A stretch of DNA of 64,000 bases from Adineta steineri (GCA_905250115.1 CAJNOI010000009.1:1258952-1322951); one strand, 5' to 3'. Shown: positions 49,031 to 63,303, counted from the stretch's first letter. Translations and numbers: made by a program. Notes: generated by a model from the sequence alone, not told the origin.

Positions 49031-50007
49031 CTAAACTAAAAATATTATATTTTTAATAAAACTGAAGCAAAAAATTTGATCATTTCCTTGTATTCCATAT
49101 ATATCTTTAGCTTTCAAAAATGAACCAATAGAAAAAAATTTTAAATTTTAATAATATTTGAAAGAGTATAATATCAATCAAAACGATTAACATGTATTTT
49201 ATTATTCTGAATTCTATTTTTAAAAAATTTTATATGAAATTAAGAAAAATTTGTCGCTACTATCAATGCATTACTATATAAATACTAGCGACAAGAAAGC
49301 GAAGAAGATAGAATTGTGTCCTATATAATTTAAATTATATTTTAAAATGATTAAATTCATATGTATTAGTAATATAGAAAACGATCTACAATGTACGCAT
49401 TCAATCTTATTAACCTTGCTCGAAAATTGAACAATAGTGAAATGTTAGCTTTAGAACGACGAATCCTCTGAACTTAAATACATTAGATAAACTCTCTTAG
49501 CATAAATTTATCATTCAGTCAACTATTTTATAATTTCTTTTACAAAATATGTTTTAAAAACTCAGTCAAGAAATATTCATCCGAAAATTTATGTCATTTC
49601 TTACAATCAATCTTCAATAAAATACGATCTTCGGAAAAGGTATCTTTATTGAAGAAAAGAATGAGAGGAAACAATAGGTAGAGAGAACGAAAGACGAAAG
49701 AAATATATATAACACATACATTTAACGACAACTATATATATGTGTATGTGTATGTGTTGGATAAAATCATAACAGAAAAGAGAAAAACACCATGACACAC
49801 TGTTAAAAGATATGGATAATTCCATTATCATACTTTGTTAGATGATATGGATTATTCCACTATCTCACAAAACGTAATAATGATTGTTACTGATTTTGAT
49901 CATTTTATTACTGTCTGGGTCGCCAGATATTATAGTTTATTTTTCTATTTTTCTTTTCTTAGAGATTTAATTTGTTTCTTTAAGATCATCTACGATCAAT
50001 ACGTTTA
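49031..50007. other. Shared upstream region of METTL14 and kinesin
   Basis: About 980 bp between divergent starts. It contains a TATATATGTGTATGTGTATG dinucleotide run near 49732 and two similar ATGGAT-ATTCCA-TATC patches near 49811 and 49847. No promoter element could be assigned. Confidence 0.45.
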
Positions 50008-52988
50008 ATGGCAGCCAATGAATGTAATATTCGAGTTGTTGCTCGTTTTCGTCCATTAAACGAATCTGAAAAACAAGCTGGCAATGAAAGTGTTGTTAAC
50101 TTTCCCACAGATAAAGACGATACTACTCTTATTACTGTATGTCATTGATTTATTGACTGAAATTTTTTCTGAAACCATAGTATTTTTTAGGGTAATCCAT
50201 ATATATTCGATAAGGTATTTCGTTCTAATGCTACACAAGAAAACGTTTATAATGAAACTGCTAAAGAAATTGTTAAAGATGTTCTTAATGGCTATAATGG
50301 AACTATATTTGCTTATGGTCAAACATCAACTGGAAAAACTCATACGATGGAAGTAAAAGAAAAGCTGATATGTTTATTTTTCTTGAAATAAAATTTTCTT
50401 ATTTTTTTCTCTCAATAGGGTGTAATGGGTAGCGATGGTCAACAAGGTATTATCCCACGAATTGCACAAGATATATTTAATCACATATATACATTGGATA
50501 CGAATTTCCACTTTCAAATAAAAATTTCTTATTTCGAAATATATCTTGATAAAATTCGTGATCTTCTTGACGTATCAAAAACAAATTTAGCTGTAGGTCG
50601 AGACAAAAATTGTGCACCATATGTTAAAGTATGATGAAATATGTATATTTGAATATGAACTTCTTTTCTTTTTTTTGCAAAGGGTGTTACTGAACGATTC
50701 GTTTCATCACCTGATGAGATCTTCAAAATAATGAAAGAAGGAAAAAAGAACCGACGTATAGCTGTAACAAATATGAACGAACATAGTTCACGTTCACATT
50801 CAGTTTTTCTTATACATGTTAAACAAGAAAATGTTCAAAATGAAAAAAAATTAACTGGAAAACTTTATCTTGTTGATTTAGCTGGAACTGAAAATGTAAA
50901 ATTTTTTGTAAAATGATATAAAGTCTTGTATAAATTTCATTTATTTTTTTATAAAAACAAAAAAGGTTTCAAGAACTGGTGCCGAAGGTCAAGTACTTGG
51001 TGAAGCAAAATGCATCAATAAATCTTTATCTGCATTAGGAAATGTTATTTTAGCATTAGCTGATGAAACTGTTTGTTACAATTATTGTTTTTCTTTTAAA
51101 TTTTATTTATTTTATATTTTATTATATAGAAACCTTATATACCTTATCGTAGTTCGAAATTAACACATATTTTAAAAGAATCTCTTGGGGGAAATGCCCG
51201 TACAACTATAATTCTATGTTGTTCACCAGCTAGTTACAATGATTCACAAACAAGATCGACACTTGAATTTGGCAAAAGGTTAGAAAATAAAGTGATTAAA
51301 ATGTCTAATCATTTTTTTTTAAAATATTTTAGAGCGAAAAATATCAAAAATCAAGTTATTGTTAATGAAGAATTAACAGCTGAAGAATCGAAACGTCGTT
51401 GGGAAAAAGAATGTGAAAAAGTAGCTCGATTAATAGGTCAATTAAGCCGATTAAAAGTGGAACTTGAACAATGGAGACGAGGTTATTTAGTTATTTTAAT
51501 AAATTTCTTTTTTTATTTAAAAAATTTTCTTCAGGTGAAACAGTTACTAAAGATGAACAAATTAACTTACTCGAAAGTGACGATACACTTTCAACAACTC
51601 AATCAACAATGTCTTTATTGACTGTTGCTTCATCTGCTCTTAGTCCAACAACATCTGTTGTTGGTACTGTCGCAGCTGGTAATCCATTAGATGGTCCTGA
51701 TCTTCGTTCCTCTGTTAATGTTGATGAATGGGAAAAAGAACGAAGTACACTTTATCAACAATTAGATGAAAAAGTAAATAAAAGATATTTTTTTTCTAAT
51801 AATATATTTTTATTTTCTTCTCAGAATGATGAAATAAATAATTTAGCCCAAACTCTTGAAAGACTTGAATCTCAAACAGTTGAACATCATATATTTAGTC
51901 AAGCTCGAAAAGATAATGAAAATCTTCAAGTCAAAGTAAATCGTCTTCAACAAGAAAGTGAATCAGCAAAAGAAGAAGTTAAAGAAGTATTACAAGCTCT
52001 TGAAAAACTTGCAGTTAATTATGATCAAAAAACTCAAGAAGTTGAAACCAAAAGTAAAGAAAATGAAATACTTGTACAAGAACTCGATACAAAATTGGTT
52101 TGTTTATATTTATTCGAAGTTTAGTTTTTTAATTTTTTATTTAATTAATTAGACTTCATTAAATAGTATTCGTAAAGAATTAGAAGAGGAAAAACGTACT
52201 TCAAAACAAACACAAGATTCATTAAATGAAATATTAGTTAAACTTCGAGCTCAAGGTATATATATTTTCTTTTTATTTGTCAATAAGAAAGAAAAAGACA
52301 AAGAGTAATATTCCAGTTCTCTATATTCCTTCATTATCCTCATGGCCAAAAATAATTTGAATATTTCCAATGAAAATATTCATGGTACTAACTAATTATA
52401 TTAAAAATACAATGTAAAGAAAAACATTTCGTTCATTATTTAATTTTTCTTGTTAGAAAAAAATCATTAATATATCTATTAGAGATACATGGACATTATA
52501 TTGATTAGGAATCTAATAGGGGCGATATTTTGAATAGCCTTTATTTGCATATATATATATATTTTTTTTTTAAGAGTGCGTAACTGATTCAACATCTGAT
52601 GTTCAAAAAGTATTAAGTCAACAAATGGAACAAGTCAGTGAACAACATCAAAAACAATTAACAATTTTACGTGATGAAATTCGTACAAAAGAAAGTCAAA
52701 CGAAAATATTAAAAGGGTAAATATTTAATTAAATTAAAAAATAATGCCAACTAACTCTTATATATGGATCTATTTAGATCCGTGTCTCTATATGATCTCT
52801 TCTCCAAAATGAAGCAAGCCTACATTGATAAGAAAATACCTGCACCTTATCCAGCAGCATCATTAGCGTCACCACCATCTCCATCAACTATTAAAAAACG
52901 TTCGAAATCAAAACCGAAGGAAAACAAAGACGATTCTGAATTTGAACAACAAATAAAAAAAAGAAATAGTATTAATTGTTTTATTTAG
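50008..52988 (+). CDS. Kinesin-1-like heavy chain lacking the normal tail
   Basis: Twelve exons: 50008-50136, 50191-50352, 50419-50628, 50683-50895, 50966-51070, 51130-51278, 51333-51481, 51535-51773, 51825-52097, 52153-52255, 52575-52716 and 52778-52988. They give 694 residues against about 960 in KIF5. The motor (1 to about 330) has GQTSTGKT (P-loop), NEHSSRSHS (switch I), DLAGTE (switch II) and [20 protein letters not shown] neck/linker and coiled coil follow (residues about 340-610, [15 protein letters not shown]). The distal stalk, light-chain-binding region and IAK autoinhibitory tail are absent, replaced by a Pro/Ser/Lys-rich end. Role: plus-end microtubule motor, but cargo linkage must differ. 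The 319-bp intron before exon 11 is far longer than its neighbours. Confidence 0.9.
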
Positions 52989-53948
52989 TGAATTTGATAT
53001 TCTTTTGTTGTATAAACGGTCTTGTTTAACTTTATTATTTATTATAATAAAAAAATAGTAGATATTAAATAATAATCAATATTTTTAATTAAATGCGAAT
53101 CGATTCTTTTTTGAAAAAGAGATACATTATAACTTATTTAAAAAATGCATTTTAGTAAGAAAATTTTCAATACATCCGATAATAGTATATGTTTCATAAC
53201 GTCAGATTTCTGTATAATTACACAGTTTAAAAGTAAATTAATATAATATAATTCATCTACAGAAATTATTCTTATTTTCTCACTTTAATTAAATTGTATA
53301 TGGGATGCTTTCACGGAACAGATTATAATACCTAAATAACATATGACAAGAATGTATACGATACATATCATATAAGGGCGTCATCTAATGTGATTAATAG
53401 CATTTTTATTGCACTAAATATTCATCAATGCATTAGGTAATTAGAATATTAGGATTCTTCGGTCTTCGACCAATTACCATTACTCTTAACGGCTATATTC
53501 TGACTCTAAATCAGGTCATCATAACATGACTCCCTGTACCTCTACAATGCTTTTTATATTTTCTCTTAATTCGTTGGATTACTCAATACGGTGAGTACAG
53601 CTACATTTCAAAGGGTTTTTATCTAAGTTGAGCTCGTTATTTTCATTAACTTTATATAAATTGTATTTACAATGTATATGAAAAAACTTAGAGAGGAACT
53701 ATTAGATGAATATCTAATACGACATCTTTTGACATAGTTTTTAATGGGCTTATGTATCAAAATAAATACTATCCAATCATTGAATGTGTGATTGAAACGT
53801 ATAAAAGTATGTGATATGAAACATGATTATTCTGTCCTATCTTTCAAAAAAAGACTTTCTCAATGTTATATAGTTTCATATTAGTTTCTATTTGATTTTG
53901 TATCAAATAAAATAAATTAAAATAGTTTGTAAAAAACTATCGAACAAT
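52989..53948. other. Intergenic region, nothing recognised
   Basis: AT-rich spacer between the kinesin 3' end and the amino acid transporter start. If kinesin once had a longer 3' part, it is not detectable here by eye. Confidence 0.45.
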
Positions 53949-56900
53949 ATGTCAAGTGCAATTTCTGGATTCTATCATACTCTAACTCGAACAAAAAAAT
54001 ATGGTACTGATTCAGTACAGGAGTCAAAATTAAAACGATGTTTAAATGTATTTGATCTTACTATTCTGGGTAAAATAATAAATAAATAATTTTTAATTTT
54101 GATTTTTATTGTTATTTTTAGGTATTGGATCAACACTTGGCACAGGCGCTTATATTCTTACAGGACAAGTGGCGCATGAAACAGCAGGACCATCAGTAGT
54201 TCTAAGTTTTCTTGTTGCAGCTATTGCATCTATTCTCGCTGGACTTTGTTATGCTGAATTTGGTGCACGCACGCCACGTGCTGGAAGTGCATATACATAC
54301 ACATATGTTAGTATAGGAGAACTTTTGGCTTTTATTATCGGTATGAACTATAATTATATTCAAGTTAAAATTTTATGCTCGTTTCTTTTTTTTCATATAG
54401 GTTGGAATATGATCTTAGAATACGTTATAGGTATGTTAACACAAACTGAATAGATATTTTGAATGAATTAGAAATATTCATTTTTATATTATGCTTAATT
54501 AGTCTAGTATGTAGAGAGTGCTGAACTAGTTTTGATTTTCTTATCATTACAATATCGAAGTGTAAAGAGATGTTAAAACATAGATGTTAAAGAATAGTAT
54601 CTTATCTATTACTCAACACAAAAAATGTAATCAATCTATATAAAGAATACATAAGCATTGTAATGATAAAAACATAAAGAATAATTTATTATATTTACAT
54701 TTTATCTCTTTTTTATTGGACGAGAATGAGAGCGATTCATTAAACTTTGACAGAAATGTCGAAAGATTGAAGTGTTGAGAATGATAATTCATGAAAGTAA
54801 AAATTTTTTCATCAACACCCGCACCCATGTACTTTCACCCTTATTTTTGTAGTCAGAGTGATTAATTCATCATATTAACATTCAATTATTTTTGCATTCG
54901 TTGTGAGTCATCTTTTTCGTTCTGTTCTTATGTATTATATAGAATGATTACGACGCAATTTACCTTTTTTCTTATTAATCTAATTTTTCTAAACTAGAGT
55001 CGATTGAATTTTTGACTAGTTGATTCTGTGCATAACTACAAAGATATCTATGACATCTTAGATCGTTTACAAAAATACTGGCATTAAGAATACTTAAACA
55101 AGATAGTATTAAACTCATGTCATTTAGACTGGTCGAAAATCTACGGCTAACCGTCATTCTTATGTCTAAATTTTTCTTAACTCTTAGAAATCATCAGATT
55201 TTGACCGAAGTCACGACCCTTTGTATTTGTTAGCGTGCTGGAGCCACTTATGTCAGCTACATCAAATGCTTTTTAATGTTCGTATTGATTCGAGGAATCT
55301 TAATAAATTTTGTAGTGAACAAAAAAAGGGAAAACGATTATTAATACTTTGTCATAACAATAAATACAATTAGAATACATACTGTATGAATATTATATAT
55401 ATGGGTGAATACACCACAAAAAAAATACGATTTTGAATGAAAAAAGTTTAATATGACACTATTAATAGTGATATATGACTATCATAAATAATCATATCCA
55501 ATCATTATATTTGTTTGTATGACTAAAATATATACTTGGGATAAGGACAAATATTTTTTTAAATATGCGTATAAAAGTTATTTTCCTTCTGTATAATTAT
55601 AGACGAATAACAATAGAAGGATATTATTGATTTGCTAAAGATGATCTCGTTTATTTTATCTGTTAGAATACAAAAAGTATTAATTATTTCGATATTCTTC
55701 AGATAGATTAAAAACGATTTGTGTTGAATGATAGATAATATACTACCTATGAATATTTCTTAACCTATGCTTTTTGTAACGATATAAGAAAGTAAAGATG
55801 AAATATACATTAATAGTTATGCTATTAATCATAAAAACAAATGTATTTGTAAATATTATATCTTAATTTATGTATTAGTACTTAAAAAGCAGACATTTGA
55901 TAAATGAAAGGTACATGGTGATTATCAATATATATTTAGGCCATGGAAAATGAGATACATAAAAGATAAATGGTTGAGTTACATTATTTATTCTATCATC
56001 GATTTTATCAATTTCTTACTTAGTCACGAAGATTGAACTTGTCCTATTTACCATTGTGGTAGTTTGTACTTATGAAAATATGATAAGAAGGATGTATAAT
56101 CATTGAAAATTTAAGACTGTTTGTCTTTTCGAGCAAGTTTGTTTTTGCTGCTATTTTAGCTATTGTATTATTCGAAAAAAATCGTTCAATTTTTGTAAAT
56201 CTACGATTTCTTATTGCTGAATTGAACTCCATTGAATATGAATTTATTTTTAAAAAATCTCTATTTTTATTTAGGTGCTGCTAGTACAGCTCGAGCATTA
56301 AGTGCTTATTTGGATTCATTAATTGATTTTACAATGCGCGAATATTTTAAACATCATTTTCCATTACGTTCGGCAATACTTTCTGAATATGCAGATGTAT
56401 TTGCTATGGGTGTATGTCTTCTTGTAACTAGTAAGTAGAAAAAATAAGAATAAATCCTTTTTTTTCAATAACTGATATTCTAGTTTTACTAATAATTGGT
56501 ATTAAAGAATCAGCAATATTAAATGATATTTTAACATTTACGAATCTTGCTGTTATATCTACTGTTATTATTGTTGGTCTAACGAAAAGTCATGGACATA
56601 ATTGGAATATTTCACCCAATGAAGTACATAATTTAACGAATAGTACAGGACTTATTGGTAATGGAGGTTTTTTTCCATTTGGAATTGAAGGAACATTGGC
56701 AGGTGCAGCAACATGTTTTTATGCATTTGTTGGTTTTGATCTTGTTGCAACAACAGGTACGTAAAATAATGTTTTTTTTCCGATATTGATTAAAGTTTGA
56801 CTTATTTTTTTTTTCTAGGTGAAGAATGTAAAAATCCACAACGTGCTATTCCAATATCTATTTGTTTAACATTAATTGTCTGTTCAATACTTTATTGTGC

Positions 56901-58279
56901 CATATCATCGGTTGTTACATTAATGGTACTATTAACTTATTCTTGAATGATTTATTTGAGAAGAAAATAACCATTAGAATTTTCCTAAACTAATAATGAT
57001 TTGAAATTGACAAAGTCCTAAATCATTTTTATGCGACTAGCTTTTTTTTATAAATAATGAATGTATCGTATTCAATTATTTAGGTTCCATATTATTTAAT
57101 CAATCCTAATGCTGCTTTGCCCGAAGCATTTCATTATGCTGGCTTACCTATATTTCAATATGTAATTGGTATTGGTGCATTAGCTGGTTTGTTTTTATAG
57201 ATCTTTTATTTTTCTAAATTATTATTATTATTTTTTTTTCATAGGAATTACTGCAGCATTACTTGGTTCACTTTTACCATTACCACGCGTTTTGTATGCT
57301 ATCGCAGCTGATGGATTAATATTTCGTTGTATAGCTTGGATACATCCACGTTTACAAACACCAATAGTAGCAACAATTATTGGCGGTATTGCATCAGGTA
57401 GGTTAAACAAAATTCTGAAAATTTAATTATATAAATTTATTTAGCAATAATGGCATTATTATTTGATTTAAAACAACTTGTTGAAATGATGTCAATTGGA
57501 ACATTACTTGCATACTCAATTGTTTCAATGTCTATTCTATTTTTACGGTAAAGAAAAAATTTATGTAATAAATTAAAAAAAAACATTTTCTTATATTTAG
57601 TTATCAACCTGTTGAAAATCCATTATTACAATCTGATGAAGAAGTCATTCGACCAACATATACAGATTTATGGATGCCAAGACAAACACGTCCGACAATA
57701 TTTACAGCAAGAATAGTGAAGTATCTTATCGCTTGTCTAGGTAAATTTATTGAAATTGAATAATTAATATTTTTTTTTCTTTATAATTATAGTTGTGAAT
57801 AGTTTTATACTTTGTGCTATACAAATAAATGCAACACAAAATATTATAAATAAAGATCCAACAACATTAACTTTTTTTATATTATCTATTGTACTTGAAA
57901 TTATCTTTACTGTTTTAATCGCAAGACAACCAAAAGCTCAAAAAACACTTTACTTTGAAGTTAGTTTATTTTTATTTCAAAAAAAGAATTGATTTTTTTT
58001 GTTTTTTTAGACTCCATTGGTACCATATGTGCCTATATGTAGTATATTAATGAATTGTTATTTAATTCTTAAATTATCAACACCAACATGGATTCGATTT
58101 GGTGTATGGATGTTTGTTGGTATGTTTCGTTAGTTATTACGATGAAAAAACAATATTTTACTTTATTAGGTTTTCTAATTTACGGTTTTTATGGAGTATG
58201 GCATAGTACAGAACGATTATCTGATGATGATAGACAACCACTACTTCCTGATAGTAGAACTGCATCAGATAGTCCTTAA
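53949..58279 (+). CDS. Cationic amino acid transporter (SLC7 CAT family)
   Basis: Thirteen exons: 53949-54069, 54122-54340, 54401-54430, 56275-56430, 56484-56756, 56819-56925, 57084-57186, 57245-57397, 57445-57547, 57601-57740, 57793-57959, 58011-58119 and 58170-58279. They give 596 residues, usual for CATs (about 620), with 14 expected membrane segments. Key motifs: [20 protein letters not shown] in TM1, [55 protein letters not shown] and [16 protein letters not shown], all typical of SLC7A1-4. Role: Na+-independent Lys/Arg/ornithine uptake at the plasma membrane. The C-terminus ends in an acidic stretch with a dileucine-like PLLP. One intron (54431-56274) is 1,844 bp while the others are about 50-160 bp. 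Confidence 0.93.
54431..56274 (+). other. Exceptionally long intron of the CAT gene
   Basis: Donor G|GTATG at 54430 and acceptor TTTAG at 56274 join EYVIG to AASTARA in phase, so the intron is real. At 1,844 bp it is about 30 times the local norm. No nested gene, terminal inverted repeats or transposase frame was recognised. Confidence 0.75.
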
Positions 58280-59139
58280 TATATTATCTTGTTCATATGT
58301 CATTAATCATACTACTTATGTATCTTTCACACGATGAAAAAGTGTCTATGATATATATTCAACTTTTTTTGTCATGATTATATTTAAATTTATAAATTCT
58401 CTTTGATAATTATTTTTTTTTCTTTGATTATTTCATTATTTGAAAATATTTGATAAACTCCTACGAAGACGATACGCTTTTTTAATTTTTTTTTCATTAC
58501 TCATTTGTTTCATATGTGAAAGTAAAAAAAAATATCACCAAATTACATCCGTCACACATCATTGATTTTTTTCGTTTATAAACGCTGTCACTCGTTTTTT
58601 TCAATATATTTTCAATGACCTTCTACTCGATATTATTTAATAGAAAAGAAAATTAATAACTGTACATCGAAGGATTGTTTTAGAATATGTCTAATGATTC
58701 ATTTCATGTATAAATAAATAAAACGTCAACGCTTTTTTTTCGGCGTCAAAAATAAGAATATGAAATTATCCCTTACGCTAAAGAAACATGATAGATTAGT
58801 TGATTGTTAAATTTATGAATGACAGTTCGAACTATACATTAATTGAACACTGAAATTAAAACATGTATCGAATCAATATCTAAAAACTTATTCTAGGACA
58901 TCTATCTTTATTCATATATATATATATATATAAAGCCATTAGATATTAGTATACTTAGATAATAATTTAATCACTCGATATATTATCAAGTTCACGTGTT
59001 ACTCTTTCTTAATCGAATGACAAATCTTTCATGTATATAGCTAAAAAAAAAGAAGGATGATTTATGATATTTCAATACATATTACTAATAGATATCTCAA
59101 TTGAATCATTAAAAAAAACTTCCTTTTTCTTATTTCTAG
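58280..59139. other. Intergenic region between CAT and RRP8
   Basis: AT-rich, with a TATATA dinucleotide run at about 58915-58932. It ends in a polypyrimidine tract and TTTCTAG directly before the RRP8 ATG. No gene recognised. Confidence 0.5.
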
Positions 59140-60347
59140 ATGCCACATAAAAAACGTGCAAATAGAAATCATGTTCAAGTAAATAAAATACTTGCAAATA
59201 GTGAATTATCAATACTTGATAAAAATAAAAAAGGTAAAAAAATTTCTGATCGAATACCACGTCGTGATAATGATCCAGCCGATCGTAAACGAGAACAACG
59301 TATATTAAATGATGATTCAGATGATGACTCAAGTAGAAAACGATTAGAATTAAAAAAACATATTAATAGAGAATTACAACAACAAAAACAACAACAACAA
59401 CCACAACAACAACAGTCTATTATACCAAAACAAAGTCGTAAAAATAAATATTATTTAATGAATCATCCTGAATTAAAGGATGTTATTAAACCTTTACCAA
59501 CAAAAACAAAAAAACGTAAACATGAATCTGATGAAGAACAGAAAAAAAGTGAACCACCAACGAAAAAACCTTGTGAAATATCGAAACCATCTATTTGTGA
59601 TAAACTTGTTTCTAATATGATAACATCTCGTTTTCGTTATCTTAATGAAAAACTATATACATCATCAAGCATAGAAGCTCAAAACATGTTTAAAAAAGAT
59701 CCTCAATCTTTTCATGCATATCATCAAGGTTATGCAGTAAGTTTTGTTTAAATAATAAATAAATATTTTTTTGATATGCTTAACCTTTTTTTTGTTTTTT
59801 TCTTTCTAAGACGAGTATGTCTCGTTGGCCTGATCAACCATTGGATGAAATCATTGCTTATATACGTAAACGTTCATCAAATCTGATTATTGTTGATATG
59901 GGTTGTGGTGATGCACGTCTTGCTCGTACACTTAAATCAACTCATCCAAATATAACTAGTTTTGATTTATTTGCATTAAATGAACATGTACAAGTATGTG
60001 ACATAGCACATACACCATTAAAAACAAATTCTGTTGATATTGTTATTTTTTGTTTATCCTTGATGGGAACAAATTTAACTGATTTTATTCATGAAGCTCA
60101 TCGTATACTACGTTTACGTGGTACAATGAAAATTGTTGAAATAGCATCACGTTTTGAAAATCAACCTCAAAAATTTATACGTAAAATTGAATCCATAGGT
60201 TTTCAATGTTCAAAAACAAATTCATTAGAAGAAAAAACGAATGCACCATCAATATATTTCTATACGTTTGATTTTGTTAAGATTTCAGAAGAAATGAAAT
60301 CAAAATCAATTGTAGCACTTGCACCATGTCTACATAAAAAACGTTGA
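59140..60347 (+). CDS. RRP8: Ribosomal RNA-processing protein 8 (25S/28S rRNA m1A methyltransferase)
   Basis: Two exons, 59140-59736 and 59811-60347, give 377 residues. The N-terminal 160 residues are highly charged, with a Gln-rich run and KKRK-type nuclear signals. The conserved catalytic half starts at SRFRYLNEKLYT and FKKDPQSFHAYHQGYATSM. It continues with VDMGCGDARLA (SAM-binding motif I), FDLFALNEHVQVCDIA, VFCLSLMGTN-like (here VIFCLSLMGTN) and YFYTFDF, all diagnostic of RRP8/NML. Role: nucleolar SAM-dependent N1-methyladenosine modification of large-subunit rRNA. The splice acceptor immediately before the ATG fits spliced-leader trans-splicing. Confidence 0.95.
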
Positions 60348-60630
60348 TTATGTCAGCAAAGTATTATTATTTGTTTTTTTGTTAAAATAAATCATAGAAA
60401 ATAAAAAAAAAGCAAAGAAGAAAATAAAATTAAAGAATTTTGTTAAATAATGTTTTCTAGCGTGTGAAAAAGAAAAAATAGACACATAAAAAAGAAGAAA
60501 AAAAAGTCAAATACAGATTTTCACACATACATGCACGAACAATAAAAGACGCCGATATCATATTTGTGTTATTGTTTATTAAAAATCTATACCTTCTTTT
60601 GATTCAGGAGAAGATAGTAATTCTTCTCTC

Positions 60631-61119
60631 TTAGCGAAATCTGCCTCCACCAAGACCACCACGAAGACCACCTCCAACACCAGGAGCACGCATAGCACCT
60701 CCGTAACTACCCATACCAGTGCGCATATTACCTCCGTAACTTCCCATGGCACCTGGATAACCTCCACCCATACCCATACCCATACCTCCACCCATACCTC
60801 CTCCCATAGCTTGCATAGCAGCTGGATCTAAACAAGCAGCGACATAGATAACAGGACGTTGTTGACCACCACCAACTGTAGGAATATAATATTCAGTCCA
60901 TTCTGTTACTGACCATGGTTCTACATTTGCTCCTGCTGTTCCAAGATTATTTGCTCCACCGCGAATACGTCCTAGTCGATCATCAGGAATTTGTCTTGCT
61001 CCATGTCTATTTAGTTAAAAATATTAATTAAATATAAAGTTAAAATGAAATTACTACTGATTTAAAGCAGCAGCTCTTTGTGGATTTGCCGGAAGTCGTT
61101 GACCGGGACGTCTATTCAT
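60631..61119 (-). CDS. Glycine/methionine-rich protein, function unknown
   Basis: Two exons, 61058-61119 and 60631-61006, give 145 residues. The N-terminus MNRRPGQRLPANPQRAAALN is basic. A compact middle part (VEPWSVTEWTEYYIPTVGGG, RPVIYVAACLD) may fold. The C-terminal half is repeats of GGGMG, MGSYGG and GGLRGG ending in GRFR. A splice acceptor lies 5 nt before the ATG, from a 5'UTR intron or a spliced leader. The similar NRR-plus-Gly-repeat design of the gene at 63304 suggests the two may be related. No known family was recognised; structural, matrix or RNA-binding roles are all possible. Convergent with RRP8. Confidence 0.7.
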
Positions 61120-63303
61120 TCTATCTAAAAGTAATGAAATTCTTGTCATAAAAAAATATCTTTTTTTTTTTATAATTAAACGCAAATATTTATGTGTTTT
61201 TGATTGCGCTTATAATGATTGTTGATCTATTCAAAAATGATTATGATATCTACCTAAAAAAATCGGCGAGAAAAGAAATATTCTCATTATAGTTACTTCT
61301 GCTTAAGAATATATGATAGAACAAAAGTGTTAAACAGTAAAAAGCGATATATGTAACTAAAGCAAAGACTCATATATATGTATTGCTATGTAATAAATAT
61401 ATATAAATCGATGATCGATTGATTGAATACGTTGTTGACTACGAAAATACAAGTATATATGAATAAAGAAAGAGAGAGAGAGATGAAAACTGGTCCGATA
61501 AAAATATTTCAATTAATATACACGAAAAAGTCGATGATGAGGTGTGGTTAAGTGACATATACATGCATGCACATTGTAATGTGAAGCAATCAACCATGAA
61601 GTCACCCCTATATTTCATTTAATTTTTTCCGATTAGTATGCGCAACAAAAAGAATACATTGTTGTTTCTATTATTCATACTATTATTGAATAGAAGGTTA
61701 CTGATCTATTGTAAGAGAATAAAAGCAAAAAAAGAGAAACGAAGACAAGAAGAAAAAAAATCAGAAGAACAATAGGCGACAAAATATGTAAAAGCTCACT
61801 GAAAATAATTAATGAGAGCAACGCGTACACTTGATACATACATATATAAAGAAAGTAAATCCGTGTAATATATCACATATCATATGTAATACACTTGACG
61901 TTAAAGATTCATTTTGTCTACTATATTAACAAATACAATAGATTAATACAAAACATCTTAACGTACTACAGTGAGTATACTATATTGTTTTGTATTTTGA
62001 TGTTGTTACTATTCTTTTCAATAGCATTCAATCAATTTATTTTGATAAAGAATATTCAAGAATATTGATGGAGCAAAAAAAAATGTCAGTTATACACAAA
62101 TTAAAACAAATTATTATTAGTAAAATCACTATCAAAATGCAAATAAAATATTGTTTATTATTCATTATGACCATTTGCCTTGAAAAACACAACAAGCACA
62201 TATTATCACACTCGTTTACACTGATAGTATCTATAAAAAGTAATTCTCCTTCACACGCTTATTACAGTTTTTTTTTACGAATACAAACTGATGCATCTAT
62301 ACTTGTACATCAGTTTGAGTGATGTTTTGTTGATCATTTTATGTTGTTGTCTTAACCTTGAAACCGTAATAAATAGTTATTATAGTTAGACATCAAGCGA
62401 AACCACAAAAAAAAAATTGATGATCAATAAAATTGATTAGGAAAAATGTCTCTGATTTGCTTCCTTTCTCTCTCTCTCACGCTATTTGTAGTGTAAAGGC
62501 AGGCACCCTTTTCAACTCATCAACATCATCATCAACGACAACAACGACAAGGTTATCAGCAAAATACATGCACATGCTAAATAAGTAATAACTTGTCAAT
62601 TTTTTTTTCTTCCTTTCTGATCAATTATATTTTCGTACGCGTTCCTATATAAGGCCTGATTTTAACCATTCATTTTTAAAACAACAGCTACGCTCAGGTA
62701 AATTATTCGTGGTTTTCTGGCCGTGAATAAAGGTGTGGTAAATAAAATGATTTTCGTCTCTCTCTTCCACAGACAAAACGGCCGTGGACGGTGAAAAACA
62801 TATTTCTCTTTTTTTTTTATGCCACAACCATCGTTAGTAACCTTCGTTTCCTCTCTCCGTCGTTGACTGATGCATGGACGATTCATAGAAAGATATGATA
62901 AACCAATTGTATCGTACAAGTTTCGTCCTCAAAATTAGGGACGAATGTCTCGGCAGTTTTTTTTTCTTCGACCAAAAAAGTTTCCTCTCTTCTATTTTTC
63001 TTTTTTTTCTCTCTCTCTCTATTCCTCTTGTGTTATTAACTAAGAAGCAAAAGGTGAAACCGCTTACCTATAAAATCAGCAACATTTGTATTAGATCGAT
63101 TACTCCAGATCGACAGCCGTGGTCGTCACTTGAAGAAGAGTAGGTAGCATAGCATACGTGAGAATAGTAGTATGAGAAACATTTTTCCTTGTTTTTATTT
63201 CTGAGAATACATTAAACGTAGTTTTTATTACTTATTTGTCACCTAAACTTTACTGTGTTAGTTCTAGGCAATAGATTAGTTATACAGCAACATATAACAC
63301 AAA
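61120..63303. other. 2.2-kb region between two divergent glycine-rich genes
   Basis: No gene recognised. Simple repeats are present: CT-rich runs near 62465 and 63005, an ATCATC/ACAACG run near 62520, and an AGAGAG run near 61470. A TATATAAGG sequence at 62646-62654 could be a TATA box but is 650 bp from the downstream start. Both genes' promoters must lie in this region. Confidence 0.45.

Noticed and set aside
52980..52988. C-terminal Cys in NCFI as a possible CaaX prenylation signal on the kinesin
   Set aside because: Cys is third from the end, not fourth, so the motif does not fit.
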